A stretch of DNA of 64,000 nt from Eunapius fragilis (lineage: Eukaryota > Porifera > Demospongiae > Spongillida > Spongillidae). Of this stretch, positions 45,601 to 60,600 are shown in pieces (the first letter of the stretch is position 1; the number at the start of each line of letters is the position of its first letter). A program made the position numbers and the translations under genes. Under the pieces are notes generated by a model, which had not been told where the DNA came from, ran no database searches, and saw only the letters and a program-made list of their open reading frames with translations. The DNA lies in contig OY811992.1 in NCBI GenBank assembly GCA_963681505.1, positions 620,001 through 684,000 of the forward strand, written 5' to 3'.

Positions 45601-48600
45601 AATTGGATCAACGGGGCTAATTGGTGCGATATGTTCCAACGAATTGATACCAATTGGGCCAATTGGTTCCACGGGCCCAATTGGTGCGATACGTCTTAAT
45701 GAATTATTGCCAATTGGGCCAATTGGTTCCATCGGCCCAATTGGCGAGATATGTACTATTTATGCCAATTGGGCCAATTGGTTCCACGGGCCCAATTGGC
45801 GCGATATGTACTATGTATGAAATTGGGCCAATTGGTTCCACGGGCCCAATTGGTGCGATTTGTCCCATTGAATTGATGACAATTGGGCCAATTGGTTACA
45901 TCGGCCCAATTGGCGCGATATGTCCTATTGATGCCAATTGGGCCAATTTGATCAACGGGGCTAATTGGTGCGATATGTTCCAACGAATTGATGCCAATTG
46001 GGCCAATTGGTTCCACGGGCCCAATTGGTGCGATATGTCTTAATGAATTATTGCCAATTGGGCCAATTGGTTCCATCGGCCCAATTGGCGCGATATGTAC
46101 TATTTATGCCAATAGGGCCAATTGGTTCCATCGGCCCAATTGGCGAGATATGTACTATTTATGCCAATTGGGCCAATTGGTTCAACGGGCCCAATTGGTG
46201 CGATATGTACTATGTATGCCAATTGGGCCAATTGGTTCCACGGGCCCAATTGGTGTGATTTGTCCCAATGAATTGATGACAATTGGGCCAATTGGTTCCA
46301 TCGGCCCAATTCGCGCGATAAGTCGTATTGATGCCAGTTGGGCCAATTGGATCAACGGGGCTAATTGGTGCGATATGTTCCAATGAATTGAAGCCAATTG
46401 GGCCAATTGGTTCCATCGGCCCAAATGGCGCAATATATCCTATTGATGCCAATTGGGCCAATTGGTTCCACGGGCCCAATTGGCGCGATATGTACTATGT
46501 ATGCCAATTGGGCCAATTAATTCCACGGTACCAATTGGAGCGATATGTCTCAATGAATTATTGTCAATTGGGCCAATTGGTTCCATCAGCCCAATTGGTG
46601 CGATATGTAATATTTATGCCAATTGGGCCAATTGGTTCCACAGGCCTATTTGGAGCGATATGTACCAATGAATTGATGCCATTTGGGCCAATTGGTTCAT
46701 TCGGCCCAATTGGCGAGATATGTACTATTTATGCCAATTGGGCCAATTGGTTCCACGGGCCCAATTGGCGCGATATGTACTATGCATGCCAATTGGGCCT
46801 ATTGGTTCCACGGGCCCAATTGGAGCGATATGTCTCAATGTATTATTGCCAATTGGGCCAATTAGTTCCATCGGCCCAATTGGCGCGATATGTACTATTA
46901 ATGCCAATTAGGCCAATTGGTTCCACGGGCCCAATAGGTGTGATTTGTCCCAATGAATTGATGCCAATTGGGCCAATTGGTTCCATCGGCCCAATTGGCG
47001 CGATATTTTCTATTGTTGCCAATTGGGCCAATTGGTTCCACGGGCCCAATTGGCGCGATATGTACTATGTATGCCAATTGGGCCAATTGGTTCCACGGGC
47101 CCAATTGGTGCAATTTGTCCCAATGAATTGATGACAATTGGGCCAATTGGTTCCATCGGCCCAATTGGCGCGATAGGTCCTATTGATACCAATTAGGCCA
47201 ATTGGATCAACGGGCAAATTGGAGCGATATGTCTCAAAGAATTGATGACAATTGGGCCAATTGGTTCCATCGGCCCAATTGGCGCGACATGTCCTATTGA
47301 TGCCAATTGTGCCAATTGGTTCCACGGGCCCAATTGGCGCGATATGTACTATGTATGCCAATTGGGCCAATTAATTCCACGGTCCCAATTGGAGCGATAT
47401 GTCTCAATGAATTATTGCCAATTGGGCCAATTGGTTCCATCGGCCCAATTGGTGCGATATGTAATATTTATGCCAATTGGGCCAATTGGTTCCACAGGCC
47501 TATTTGGAGCGATATGTACCAATGAATTGATGCCATTTGGGCCAATTGGTTCATTCGGCCCAATTGGCGAGATATGTACTATTTATGCCAATTGGGCCAA
47601 TTGGTTCCACGGGCCCAATTGGCGCGATATGTACTATGTATGCCAATTGGGCCTATTGGTTCCACGGGCCCAATTGGAGCGATATGTCTCAATGAATTAT
47701 TGCCAATTGGGCCAATTAGTTCCATCGGCCCCATTGGCGCGATATGTACTATTTATGCCAATTGGGCCAATTGGTTCCACGGGCCCAATAGGTGTGATTT
47801 GTCCCAATGAATTGATGCCAATTGGGCCAATTGGTTCCATCGGCCCAATTGGCGCGATATTTTCTATTGTTGCCAATTGGGCCAATAGGTTCCACGGGCC
47901 CAATTGGTGCGATTTGTCCCAAAGAATTGATGACAATTGGGCCAATTGGTTCCATCGGCCCAATTGGCGCGATATGTCCTATTGATGCCAATTTGGCCAA
48001 TTGGATCAACGGGGCAAATTGGTGCGATATGTACCAATGAATTGATGCCAATTGGGCCAATTGGTTCCATCCGCCCAATTGGCGCGATATGTTCTATAGA
48101 TGCCGATTGGGCCAATTGGTTCCACGGGCCCAATTGGCGCGATATGTACTATGTATGCCAATTGGGCCAATTGGTTCCACGGTCCCAATTGGAGCGATAT
48201 GTCTCAATGAATTATTGCCAATTGGGCCAATTGGTTCTATCGGCCCAATTGGCGCGATATGTAATATTTATGCCAATTGGGCCAATTGGTTCCACGGGCC
48301 TGTTTGGAGCGATATGTACCAATGAATTTAAGCCAATTGGGCCAATTGGTTCCATCGGCCCAATTGGCGCGATATGTCCTATTGATGCCAATTGGGCCAA
48401 TTGGTTCCACGGGCCCAATTGCCGCGATATGTACTATGTATGCCAATTGGGCCAATTGGTTCCACGGTCCCAATTGGAGCGATATGTCTCAATGAATTAT
48501 TGCCAATTGGGCCAATTGGTTCCATCGGCCCAATTGGCGCGATATGTAATATTTATGCCAATTGGGCCAATTGGTTCCACGGGCCTATTTGGAGCGATAT

Positions 48601-51600
48601 GTACCAATGAATTGATGCCATTTGGGCCAATTGGTTCCATCGGCCCAATTGGCGAGATTTGTACTATTTATGCCAATTGGGCCAATTGGTTCCACGGGCC
48701 CAATTGGCGCGATATGTACTATGTATGCCAATTGGGCCAATTGGTTCCACGGGCCCAATTGGTGCAATTTGTCCCAATGAATTGATGACAATTGGGCCAA
48801 TTGGTTCCATCGGCCCAATTGGCGCGATAGGTCCTATTGATACCAATTAGGCCAATTGGATCAACGGGCAAATTGGAGCGATATGTCTCAAAGAATTGAT
48901 GACAATTGGGCCAATTGGTTCCATCGGCCCAATTGGCGCGACATGTCCTATTGATGCCAATTGTGCCAATTGGTTCCACGGGCCCAATTGGCGCGATATG
49001 TACTATGTATGCCAATTGGGCCAATTAATTCCACGGTCCCAATTGGAGCGATATGTCTCAATGAATTATTGCCAATTGGGCCAATTGGTTCCATCGGCCC
49101 AATTGGTGCGATATGTAATATTTATGCCAATTGGGCCAATTGGTTCCACAGGCCTATTTGGAGCGATATGTACCAATGAATTGATGCCATTTGGGCCAAT
49201 TGGTTCATTCGGCCCAATTGGCGAGATATGTACTATTTATGCCAATTGGGCCAATTGGTTCCACGGGCCCAATTGGCGCGATATGTACTATGTATGCCAA
49301 TTGGGCCTATTGGTTCCACGGGCCCAATTGGAGCGATATGTCTCAATGAATTATTGCCAATTGGGCCAATTAGTTCCATCGGCCCCATTGGCGCGATATG
49401 TACTATTTATGCCAATTGGGCCAATTGGTTCCACGGGCCCAATAGGTGTGATTTGTCCCAATGAATTGATGCCAATTGGGCCAATTGGTTCCATCGGCCC
49501 AATTGGCGCGATATTTTCTATTGTTGCCAATTGGGCCAATAGGTTCCACGGGCCCAATTGGTGCGATTTGTCCCAAAGAATTGATGACAATTGGGCCAAT
49601 TGGTTCCATCGGCCCAATTGGCGCGATATGTCCTATTGATGCCAATTTGGCCAATTGGATCAACGGGGCAAATTGGTGCGATATGTACCAATGAATTGAT
49701 GCCAATTGGGCCAATTGGTTCCATCCGCCCAATTGGCGCGATATGTTCTATAGATGCCGATTGGGCCAATTGGTTCCACGGGCCCAATTGGCGCGATATG
49801 TACTATGTATGCCAATTGGGCCAATTGGTTCCACGGTCCCAATTGGAGCGATATGTCTCAATGAATTATTGCCAATTGGGCCAATTGGTTCTATCGGCCC
49901 AATTGGCGCGATATGTAATATTTATGCCAATTGGGCCAATTGGTTCCACGGGCCTGTTTGGAGCGATATGTACCAATGAATTTAAGCCAATTGGGCCAAT
50001 TGGTTCCATCGGCCCAATTGGCGCGATATGTCCTATTGATGCCAATTGGGCCAATTGGTTCCACGGGCCCAATTGCCGCGATATGTACTATGTATGCCAA
50101 TTGGGCCAATTGGTTCCACGGGCCCAATTGGTGCGATATGTCTTAATGAATTATTGCCAATTGGGCCAATTGGTTCCATCGGCCCAATTGGCGAGATATG
50201 TACTATTTATGCCAATTGGGCCAATTGGTTCCACGGGCCCAATTGGCGCGATATGTACTATGTATGCCAATTGGGCCAATTGGTTCCACGGGCCCAATTG
50301 GTGCGATTTGTCTCAATGAATTGATGACAATTGGGCCAATTGGTTCCATCGGCCCAATTCGCGCGATAAGTCGTATTGATGCCAGTTGGGCCAATTGGAT
50401 CAACGGGGCTAATTGGTGCGATATGTTCCAATGAATTGATGCCAATTGGGCCAATTGGTTGATGGGGCCCAAATGGCGCAATATGTCCTATTGATGCCAA
50501 TTGGGCCAATTTGTTCCACGGGCCCAATTGGCACGATATGTACTATGTATGCCAATTGGGCCAATTGGTTCCACGGTCCCAATTGGAGCGATATGTCTCA
50601 ATGAATTATTGCCAATTGGGCCAATTGGTTCCATCGGCCCAATTGGCGCGATATGTAATATTTATGCCAATTGGGCCAATTGGTTCCACGGGTCTATTTG
50701 GAGCGATATGTACCAATGAATTGATGCCATTTGGGCCAATTGGTTCCATCGGCCCAATTGGCGAGATTTGTACTATTTATGCCCATTGGGCCAATTGGTT
50801 CCACGGGCCCAATTGGCGCGATATGCACTATGTATGCCAATTGGGCCAATTGGTTCCACGGGCCCAATTGGTGCAATTTGTCCCAATGAATTGATGACAA
50901 TTGGGCCATTTAGTTCCATCGGCCCAATTGGCGCGATAGGTCCTATTGATGCCAATTGGGCCAATTGGATCAACGGGGCAAATTGGTGCGATATGTCTCA
51001 AAGAATTGATGACAATTGGGCCAATTGGTTCCATCGGCCCAATTGGCGCGATATGTCCTATTGATGCCAATTTGGCCAATTGGATCAACGGGGCACATTG
51101 GTGCGATATGTACCAATGAATTGATGACAATTGGGCCAATTGGTTCCATCGGCCCAATTGGCGCGATATGTCCTATTGATGCCGATTGGGCCAATTGGTT
51201 CCGCGGGCCCAATTGGCGCGATATGTACTATGTATGCCAATTGGGCCAATTGGTTCCACGGTACCAATTGGAGCGATATGTCTCAATGAATTATTGCCAG
51301 TTGGGCCAATCGGTTCCATCGGCCCAATTGGCGCGATATGTTATATTTATGCCAATTGGGCCAATTGGTTGCACGGGCCTGTTTGGAGCGATATGTACCA
51401 ATGAATTGATGCCAATTGGGCCAATTGGTTGCATCGGCCCAGTTGGCGCGATATGTACTATTTATGCCAATAGGGCCAATTGGTTCCACGGGCCCAATTG
51501 GTGCGATATATCTCAATGATTTATTGCCAATTGGGCCAATTGGTTCCATCGGCCCAATTGGCGCGATATTTCCTATATTTGTCAATTGGGCCAATTGGCT

Positions 51601-54600
51601 CCACAGGCCCAATTGCTGCGATATGTACCAATGAATTGATTCTAATTGGGCCAATTGATTCCACGGGCCCAATTGGTGCGATATGTCCCTATGAGTTAAT
51701 GCCAATTGGGCCAATTGGTTCCATCCGCCCAATTGGCGCGATATGTACTATTTATGCTAATTGGGCCAATTTGTTCCCCGGGCCAATTGGTGCGATATGT
51801 CCCAATGAATTGATGCCAATTGGGCCAACTGGTTCCATCGGCCCAATTGGCGCGATATGTCCTATTGATGCCAATTGGGCCAATTGGTTCCACGGGCCCA
51901 ATTGCCGCGATATGTACTATGTATGCCAAATGGGCCAATTGGTTCCACGGGCCCAATTGGTGCGATATGTCTTAATGAATTATGGACAATTGGGCCAATT
52001 GGTTCCATCGGCCCAATTGGCGCGATATGTACTATATACGCCAATTGGGCCAATTGGTTCCTCAGGCCCAATTTGTGGGATTTGTCAAAATGAATTGATG
52101 CCAATTGGGCCAATTGGTTCCACCGGCCCAATTGGCGCGATATGTCCTATTAATGCCAATTGGGCCAATTGGTTCCACGGGCCCATTTGCCGCGATATGT
52201 ACTATGTATGCCAATTGGGCCAGTTGGTTCCACGGGCCCAATTGGTGCGATTTGTCCCAATAAATTGATGACAATTGGGCCAATTGGTTCCATCGGCCCA
52301 ATTGGCGCGATATGTCCTATTGATGCCAATTGGGCCAATTGGATCAACGGGGCAAATTGGTGCGATATGTCCCAATGAACTGATGCCAAATGGGCCAATT
52401 TGTTCCATCGGCCCAATTGGCGCGATATGTCCTATTGATGCCGATTGGGCCAATTGGATCAACGGGGCTAATTGGTGCTATATGTCCCAATGAATTGAAG
52501 CCAAGTCGGCCAATTGGTTCCACCGGCCCATTGGCGTGATATTTCCCATTGTTGCCAATTGTGAAATTGGTTCCACGGGCCCATTTGGTGCGATATGGCC
52601 CAATAAACAAATGCCAATTGGGCCAATTGGTTCCATCGGCCGAATTGGCGCGAAATGTACTATTCATGCCAATTGGGCCAATTACTTCCATCGGCCCCAA
52701 TTTGCACGATATGTACTACGTATGCCAATTGGGCCATTTGGTTCCACGGGCCCAATTGGTGCGATATGTCCCAATGAATTAATGCCAATTGGGCCAATTG
52801 GTTCCACGGGCCCAATTGGTGCGATTTGTCCCAATGAATAGATGCCAATTGGGCCAATTGGTTCCATCGGCCCAATTGGCGCGATATGTCCTATTGATGC
52901 CAATTGGGCCAATTGGATCAACGGGGCTAATTGTTGCGATATGTCCTCATGAATTGATGCCAATTGGGCCAATTGGTTCCATCGGCCCAATTGGCGCGAT
53001 ATGTCCTATTGGTGCCAATTGGGCCGATTGGTTCCACGGGCCCAATTGGCGCGATATGTACTATGTATGCCAATGGGGCCAATTGGTTCCATAGGCCCAA
53101 TTGATGTGATATGTCCTATTGATGCCAATTGGGCCAATTGGTTCCACGGGCCCAATTGGCGCGATATGTACTATGTATACCATTTGACCAATTGGTTCCA
53201 CGGGCCCAATAGGTGCGATATGTCCTATTGATGCCAATTGGGCCAATTGGTTCCACGGGCCCAAATGGTGCGATTTGTCCCAATGAATTGATGCCAATTG
53301 GGCTAATTGGTTCCATCGGCCCAATTGGGGCGATATGTACTACGTATGCCAATTGGGCCAATTGGTTCCATGGGCCCAATTGGAGCGATATGTCTCAATC
53401 AATTATTGCCAATTAGGCCTATTGGTTGTATCGGCCGAATTGGCGCGATATGTCCTATTGATGCCAATTGGGCCAATTGGTTCCCCGGGCCAATTGGTGG
53501 GATATGTCCCAATGAATTGATGCCAATTGGGCCAATTGGTTCCATCGGCCCAATTGGCGCGATATGTCCTATTGATGCCAATTGGGCCAATTGGTTCCAC
53601 GGGCCCAATTGGCGCGATATGTACTATGTATGCCAATTGGGCCAATTGGTTCCACGGGCCCAATTGGTGTGATATGTCTTAATGAATTAATGCCAATTGG
53701 GCCAATTGGTTCCACGGGCCCAATTGGTGCGATTTGTCCCAATGAATTGATGCCAATTGGGCCAATTGGTTCCATCGGCCCAATTGGCGCGATATGTCCT
53801 ATTGATGCCAATTGGGCCAATTGGATCAACGGGGCTAATTGTTGCGATATGTCCCAATGAATTGATGCCAATTGGGCCAATTGGTTCCATCGGCCCAATT
53901 GGCGCGATATATCCTATTGGTGCCAATTGGGCCAATTGGTTCCACGGGCCCAATTGGCGCGATATGTACTATGTATGCCAATTGGGCCAATTGGTTCCAT
54001 CGGCCCAATTGGTGCGATATGTCCTATTGATGCCAATTGGGCCAATTGGTTCCACGGGCCCAATTGGCGCGATATGTACTATGTATGCTAATTGGGCCAA
54101 TTGGTTCCACGGGCCCAATTGGTGTGATATGTCTTAATGAATTAATGCCAATTGGGCCAATTGGTTCCACGGGCCCAATTGGTGCGATTTGTCCCAATGA
54201 ATTGATGCCAATTGGGCCAATTGGTTCCATCGGCCCAATTGGCGCGATATGTCCTATTGATGCCAATTGGGCCAATTGGATCAACGGGGCTAATTGTTGC
54301 GATATGTCCCAATGAATTGATGCCAATTGGGCCAATTGGTTCCATCGGCCCAATTGGCGCGATATATCCTATTGGTGCCAATTGGGCCAATTGGTTCCAC
54401 GGGCCCAATTGGCGCGATATGTACTATGTATGCCAATTGGGCCAATTGGTTCCATCGGCCCAATTGGTGCGATATGTCCTATTGATGCCAATTGGGCCAA
54501 TTGGTTCCACGGGCCCAATTGGCGCGATATGTACTATGTATGCCATTTGGGCCAATTGGTTTCACGGGCCCAATTGGTGCGATTTGTCCCAATGAATTGA

Positions 54601-57600
54601 TGCCAATTGGGCCAATTGGTTCCATCGGCCCAACTGGCGCGATATGTAATATTTATGCCAATTAGGCCAATTGGTTCCACGGGCCTGTTTGGAGCGATAT
54701 GTACCACTGAATTGATGCCAGTTGGGTTAATTGGTTCCATCGGCCCAATTGGCGCGATATGTCCTATTGATGCCAATTGGGCCAATTTTTTCCACGGGCC
54801 CAATTGTTGCGATATGTACTATGTATGCCAATTGGGCCAATTGGATACACGGGTTCAATTGGTACGATATGTCTCAATGAATTAATGCCAATTGGGCCAA
54901 TTCGTTCCATCGGCCCAATTGGCGCTATATGTCCTATTGATGCCTATTGGGCAAATTAGTTCCACGGGCCCAATTGGCGCGATATGTTCTATGTATTCCA
55001 ATTGGGCCAATTGGTTCCACCGACCCAATTGGTGCGATTTGTCCCCATGAATTGATGCCAATTGGGCCAATTGGTTCCATCGGCCCAATTGGCGCGATAA
55101 GTCCTATTGATGCCGGTTGGGCCAATTGGATCAACGGGGCTAATTGGTGCGATATGTTCCAACGAATTGATACCAATTGGGCCAATTGGTTCCACGGGCC
55201 CAATTGGTGCGATACGTCTTAATGAATTATTGCCAATTGGGCCAATTGGTTCCATCGGCCCAATTGGCGAGATATGTACTATTTATGCCAATTGGGCCAA
55301 TTGGTTCCACGGGCCCAATTGGCGCGATATGTACTATGTATGAAATTGGGCCAATTGGTTCCACGGGCCCAATTGGTGCGATTTGTCCCATTGAATTGAT
55401 GACAATTGGGCCAATTGGTTACATCGGCCCAATTGGCGCGATATGTCCTATTGATGCCAATTGGGCCAATTTGATCAACGGGGCTAATTGGTGCGATATG
55501 TTCCAACGAATTGATGCCAATTGGGCCAATTGGTTCCACGGGCCCAATTGGTGCGATATGTCTTAATGAATTATTGCCAATTGGGCCAATTGGTTCCATC
55601 GGCCCAATTGGCGCGATATGTACTATTTATGCCAATAGGGCCAATTGGTTCCATCGGCCCAATTGGCGAGATATGTACTATTTATGCCAATTGGGCCAAT
55701 TGGTTCAACGGGCCCAATTGGTGCGATATGTACTATGTATGCCAATTGGGCCAATTGGTTCCACGGGCCCAATTGGTGTGATTTGTCCCAATGAATTGAT
55801 GACAATTGGGCCAATTGGTTCCATCGGCCCAATTCGCGCGATAAGTCGTATTGATGCCAGTTGGGCCAATTGGATCAACGGGGCTAATTGGTGCGATATG
55901 TTCCAATGAATTGATGCCAATTGGGCCAATTGGTTCCATCGGCCCAAATGGCGCAATATATCCTATTGATGCCAATTGGGCCAATTGGTTCCACGGGCCC
56001 AATTGGCGCGATATGTACTATGTATGCCAATTGGGCCAATTAATTCCACGGTACCAATTGGAGCGATATGTCTCAATGAATTATTGTCAATTGGGCCAAT
56101 TGGTTCCATCGGCCCAATTGGTGCGATATGTAATATTTATGCCAATTGGGCCAATTGGTTCCACAGGCCTATTTGGAGCGATATGTACCAATGAATTGAT
56201 GCCATTTGGGCCAATTGGTTCATTCGGCCCAATTGGCGAGATATGTACTATTTATGCCAATTGGGCCAATTGGTTCCACGGGCCCAATTGGCGCGATATG
56301 TACTATGCATGCCAATTGGGCCTATTGGTTCCACGGGCCCAATTGGAGCGATATGTCTCAATGTATTATTGCCAATTGGGCCAATTAGTTCCATCGGCCC
56401 AATTGGCGCGATATGTACTATTAATGCCAATTAGGCCAATTGGTTCCACGGGCCCAATAGGTGTGATTTGTCCCAATGAATTGATGCCAATTGGGCCAAT
56501 TGGTTCCATCGGCCCAATTGGCGCGATATTTTCTATTGTTGCCAATTGGGCCAATAGGTTCCACGGGCCCAATTGGTGCGATTTGTCCCAAAGAATTGAT
56601 GACAATTGGGCCAATTGGTTCCATCGGCCCAATTGGCGCGATATGTCCTATTGATGCCAATTTGGCCAATTGGATCAACGGGGCAAATTGGTGCGATGTG
56701 TACCAATGAATTGATGCCAATTGGGCCAATTGGTTCCATCCGCCCAATTGGCGCGATATGTTCTATAGATGCCGATTGGTCCAATTGGTTCCACGGGCCC
56801 AATTGGCGCGATATGTACTATGTATGCCAATTGGGCCAATTGGTTCCACGGTCCCAATTGGAGCGATATGTCTCAATGAATTATTGCCAATTGGGCCAAT
56901 TGGTTCTATCGGCCCAATTGGCGCGATATGTTATACTTATCCCAATTGGGCCAATTGGTTCCACGGGCCTGTTTGGAGTGATATGTACCAATGAATTTAA
57001 GCCAATTGGGCCAATTGGTTCCACGGGCCCAATTGGTGCGATATGTCTTAATGAATTATTGCCAATTGGGCCAATTGGTTCCATCGGCCCAATTGGCGAG
57101 ATATGTACTATTTATGCCAATTGGGCCAATTGGTTCCACGGGCCCAATTGGCGCGATATGTACTATGTATGCCAATTCGGCCAATTGGTTCCACGGGCCC
57201 AATTGGTGCGATTTGTCCCAATGAATTGATGACAATTGGGCCAATTGGTTCCATTGGCCCAATTCGCGCGATAAGTCGTATTGATGCCAGTTGGGCCAAT
57301 TGGATCAACGGGGCTAGTTGGTGCGATATGTTCCAATGAATTGATGCCAATTGGGCCAATTGGTTCCATCGGCCCAAATGGCGCAATATGTCCTATTGAT
57401 GCCAATTGGGCCAATTGGTTCCACGGGCCCAATTGGCGCGATATGTACTATGTATGCCAATTGGGCCAATTGGTTCCATCGGCTCAATTGGCGCGATATG
57501 TAATATTTATGCCAATTGGGCCAATTGGTTCCACGGGCCTATTTGGAGCGATATGTACCAATGAATTGATGCCATTTGGGCCAATTGGTTCCATCGGCCC

Positions 57601-60600
57601 AATTGGCGAGATTTGTACTATTTATGCCAATTGGGCCAATTGGTTCCACGGGCCCAATTGGCGCGATATGTACTATGTATGCCAATTGGGCCAATTGGTT
57701 CCACGGGCCCAATTGGTGCAATTTGTCCCAATGAATTGATGACTATTGGGCCTATTGGTTCCATCGGCCCAATTGGCGCGATAGGTCCTATTGATGCCAA
57801 TTGGGCCAATTGGATCAACGGGGCAAATTGGTGCGATATGTCTCAAAGAATTGATGACAATTGGGCCAATTGGTTCCATCGGCCCAATTGGCGCGATATG
57901 TCCTATTGATGCCAATTTGGCCAATTGGATCAACGGGGCAAATTGGTGCGATATGTACCAATGAATTGATGCCAATTGGGCCAATTGGTTCCATCGGCCC
58001 AATTGGCGCGATATGTTCTATAGATGCCGATTGGGCCAATTGGTTCCACGGGCCCAATTGGCGCGATATGTACTATGTTTGCCAATTGGGCCAATTGGTT
58101 CCACGGTCCCAATTGCAGCGATATGTCTCAATGAATTATTGCCAATTGGGCCAATTGGTTCTATCGGCCCAGTTGGCGCTATATGTTATATTTATGCCAA
58201 TTGGGCCAATTGGTTCCACGGGCCTGTTTGGAGCGATATGTAGTAATGAATTTAAGCCAATTGGGCCAATTGGTTCCATCGGCCCAATTGGCGCGATATG
58301 TCCTATTGATGCCAATTGGGCCAATTCGTTCCACGGGCCCAATTGGCGCGATATGTACTATGTATGCCAATTGGGCCAATTGGTTCCACGGGCCCAATTG
58401 GTGCGATTTGTCCCAATGAATTGATGACAATTGGGCCAATTGGATCCATCGGCCCAATTCGCGCGATAAGTCGTATTGATGCCAGTTGGGCCAATTGGAT
58501 CAACGGGGCTAATTGGTGCGATATGTTCCAATGAATTGATGCCAATTGGGCCAATTGGTTCCATCGGCCCAAATGGCGCAATATGTCCTATTGATGCCAA
58601 TTGGGCCAATTGGTTCCACGGGCCCAATTGGCGCGATATGTACTATGTATGCCAATTGGGCCAATTGGTTCCACGGTCCCAATTGGAGCGATATGTCTCA
58701 ATGAATTATTGCCAATTGGGCCAATTGGTTCCATCGGCCCAATTGGCGCGATATGTAATATTTATGCCAATTGGGCCAATTGGTTCCACGGGCCTATTTG
58801 GAGCGATATGTACCAATGAATTGATGCCATTTGGGCCAATTGGTTCCATCAGCCCAATTGGCGAGATTTGTACTATTTATGCCAATTGGGCCAATTGGTT
58901 CCACGGGCCCAATTGGTGGTATATGTACTATGTATGCCAATTGGGCCAATTGGTTCCACGGGCCCAATTGGTGCAATTTGTCCCAATGAATTGATGACTA
59001 TTGGGCCAATTGGTTCCATCGGCCCAATTGGCGCGATAGGTCCTATTGATACCAATTGGGCCAATTGGATCAACGGGGCAAATTGGTGCGATATGTCTCA
59101 AAGAATTGATGACAATTGGGCCAATTGGTTCCATCGGCCCAATTGGCGCGATATGTACCACTGATGCCAATTGGGCCAATTGGTTCCACGGGCCCAATTG
59201 GTGTGATTTGTCCCAATGAATTGATGCCAATTGGGCCAATTGGTTCCATCGGCCCAATTGGCGCGATATTTTCTATTGTTGCCAATTGGGCCAATAGGTT
59301 CCACGGGCCCAATTGGTGCGATTTGTCCCAAAGAATTGATGACAATTGGGCCAATTGGTTCCATCGGCCCAATTGGCACGATATATTATATTTATGCCAT
59401 TTGGGCCAATTGGTTCCACGGGCCGGTTTGGAGCGATATGTACCAATGAATTTAAGCCAATTGGGCCAATTGGTTCCATCGGCCCAATTGGCGCGATATG
59501 TTATATTTATGCCAATTGGGCCAATTGGTTCCACGGGCCTGTTTGGAGCGATATGTACCATTTATGCCAGTTGGGCCAATTGGTTCCACGGGCCCAATTG
59601 GTGCGATATATCTCATTGAATTATTGCCAATTGGGCCAATTAGTTCCATCGGCCCAATTGGCGCGATATGTACTATTTATGCCAATTGGGCCAATTGGTT
59701 CCATGGGCCCAATTGGTGCGATATTTTCTAATGTTGCCAATTGGGCCAATTGGTTCCACGGGCCCAATTGGTGCGATTTGTCCCAAATAATTGATGACAA
59801 TTGGGCCAATTGGTTCCATCGGCCCAATTGGCGCGATATTTTCTATTGTTGCCAATTGGGCCAATTGGTTCCACGGGCCCAATTGGTGCGATTTGTCCCA
59901 AAGAATTGATGACAATTGGGCCAATTGGTTCCATCGGCCCAATTGGCGCGATATGTCCTATTGATGCCAATTTGGCCAATTGGATCAACGGGGCAAATTG
60001 GTGCGATATGTACCAATCAATTGATGCCAATTGGGCCAATTGGTTCCATCGGCCCAATTGGCGCGATATGTTCTATAGATGCCGATTGGGCTAATTGGTT
60101 CCACGGGCCCAATTGGCGCGATATGTACTATGTATGCCAATTGGGCCAATTGGTTCCACGGTCCCAATTGGAGCGATATGTCTCAATGAATTATTGCCAA
60201 TTGAGCCAATTGGTTCCATCGGCCCAATTGGCGCGATATGTTATATTTATGCCAATAGGGCCAATTGGTTCCACGGGCCAGTTTGGAGCGATATGTACCA
60301 ATGAATTTAAGCCAATTGGGCCAATTGGTTCCATCGGCCCAATTGGCGCGATATGTCCTATTGATGCCAATTGGGCCAATTGGTTCCACGGGCCCAATTG
60401 CCGCGATATGTAATATGTATGCCAATTGGGCCAATTGGTTCCACGGGCCCAATTGGTGCGATATGTCTTAATGAATTATTGCCAATTGGGCCAATTGGTT
60501 CCATCGGCCCAATTGGCAAGATATGTACTATTTATGCCAATTGGGCCAATTGGTTCCACGGGCCCAATTGGCGCGATATGTACTATGTATGCCAATTGGG

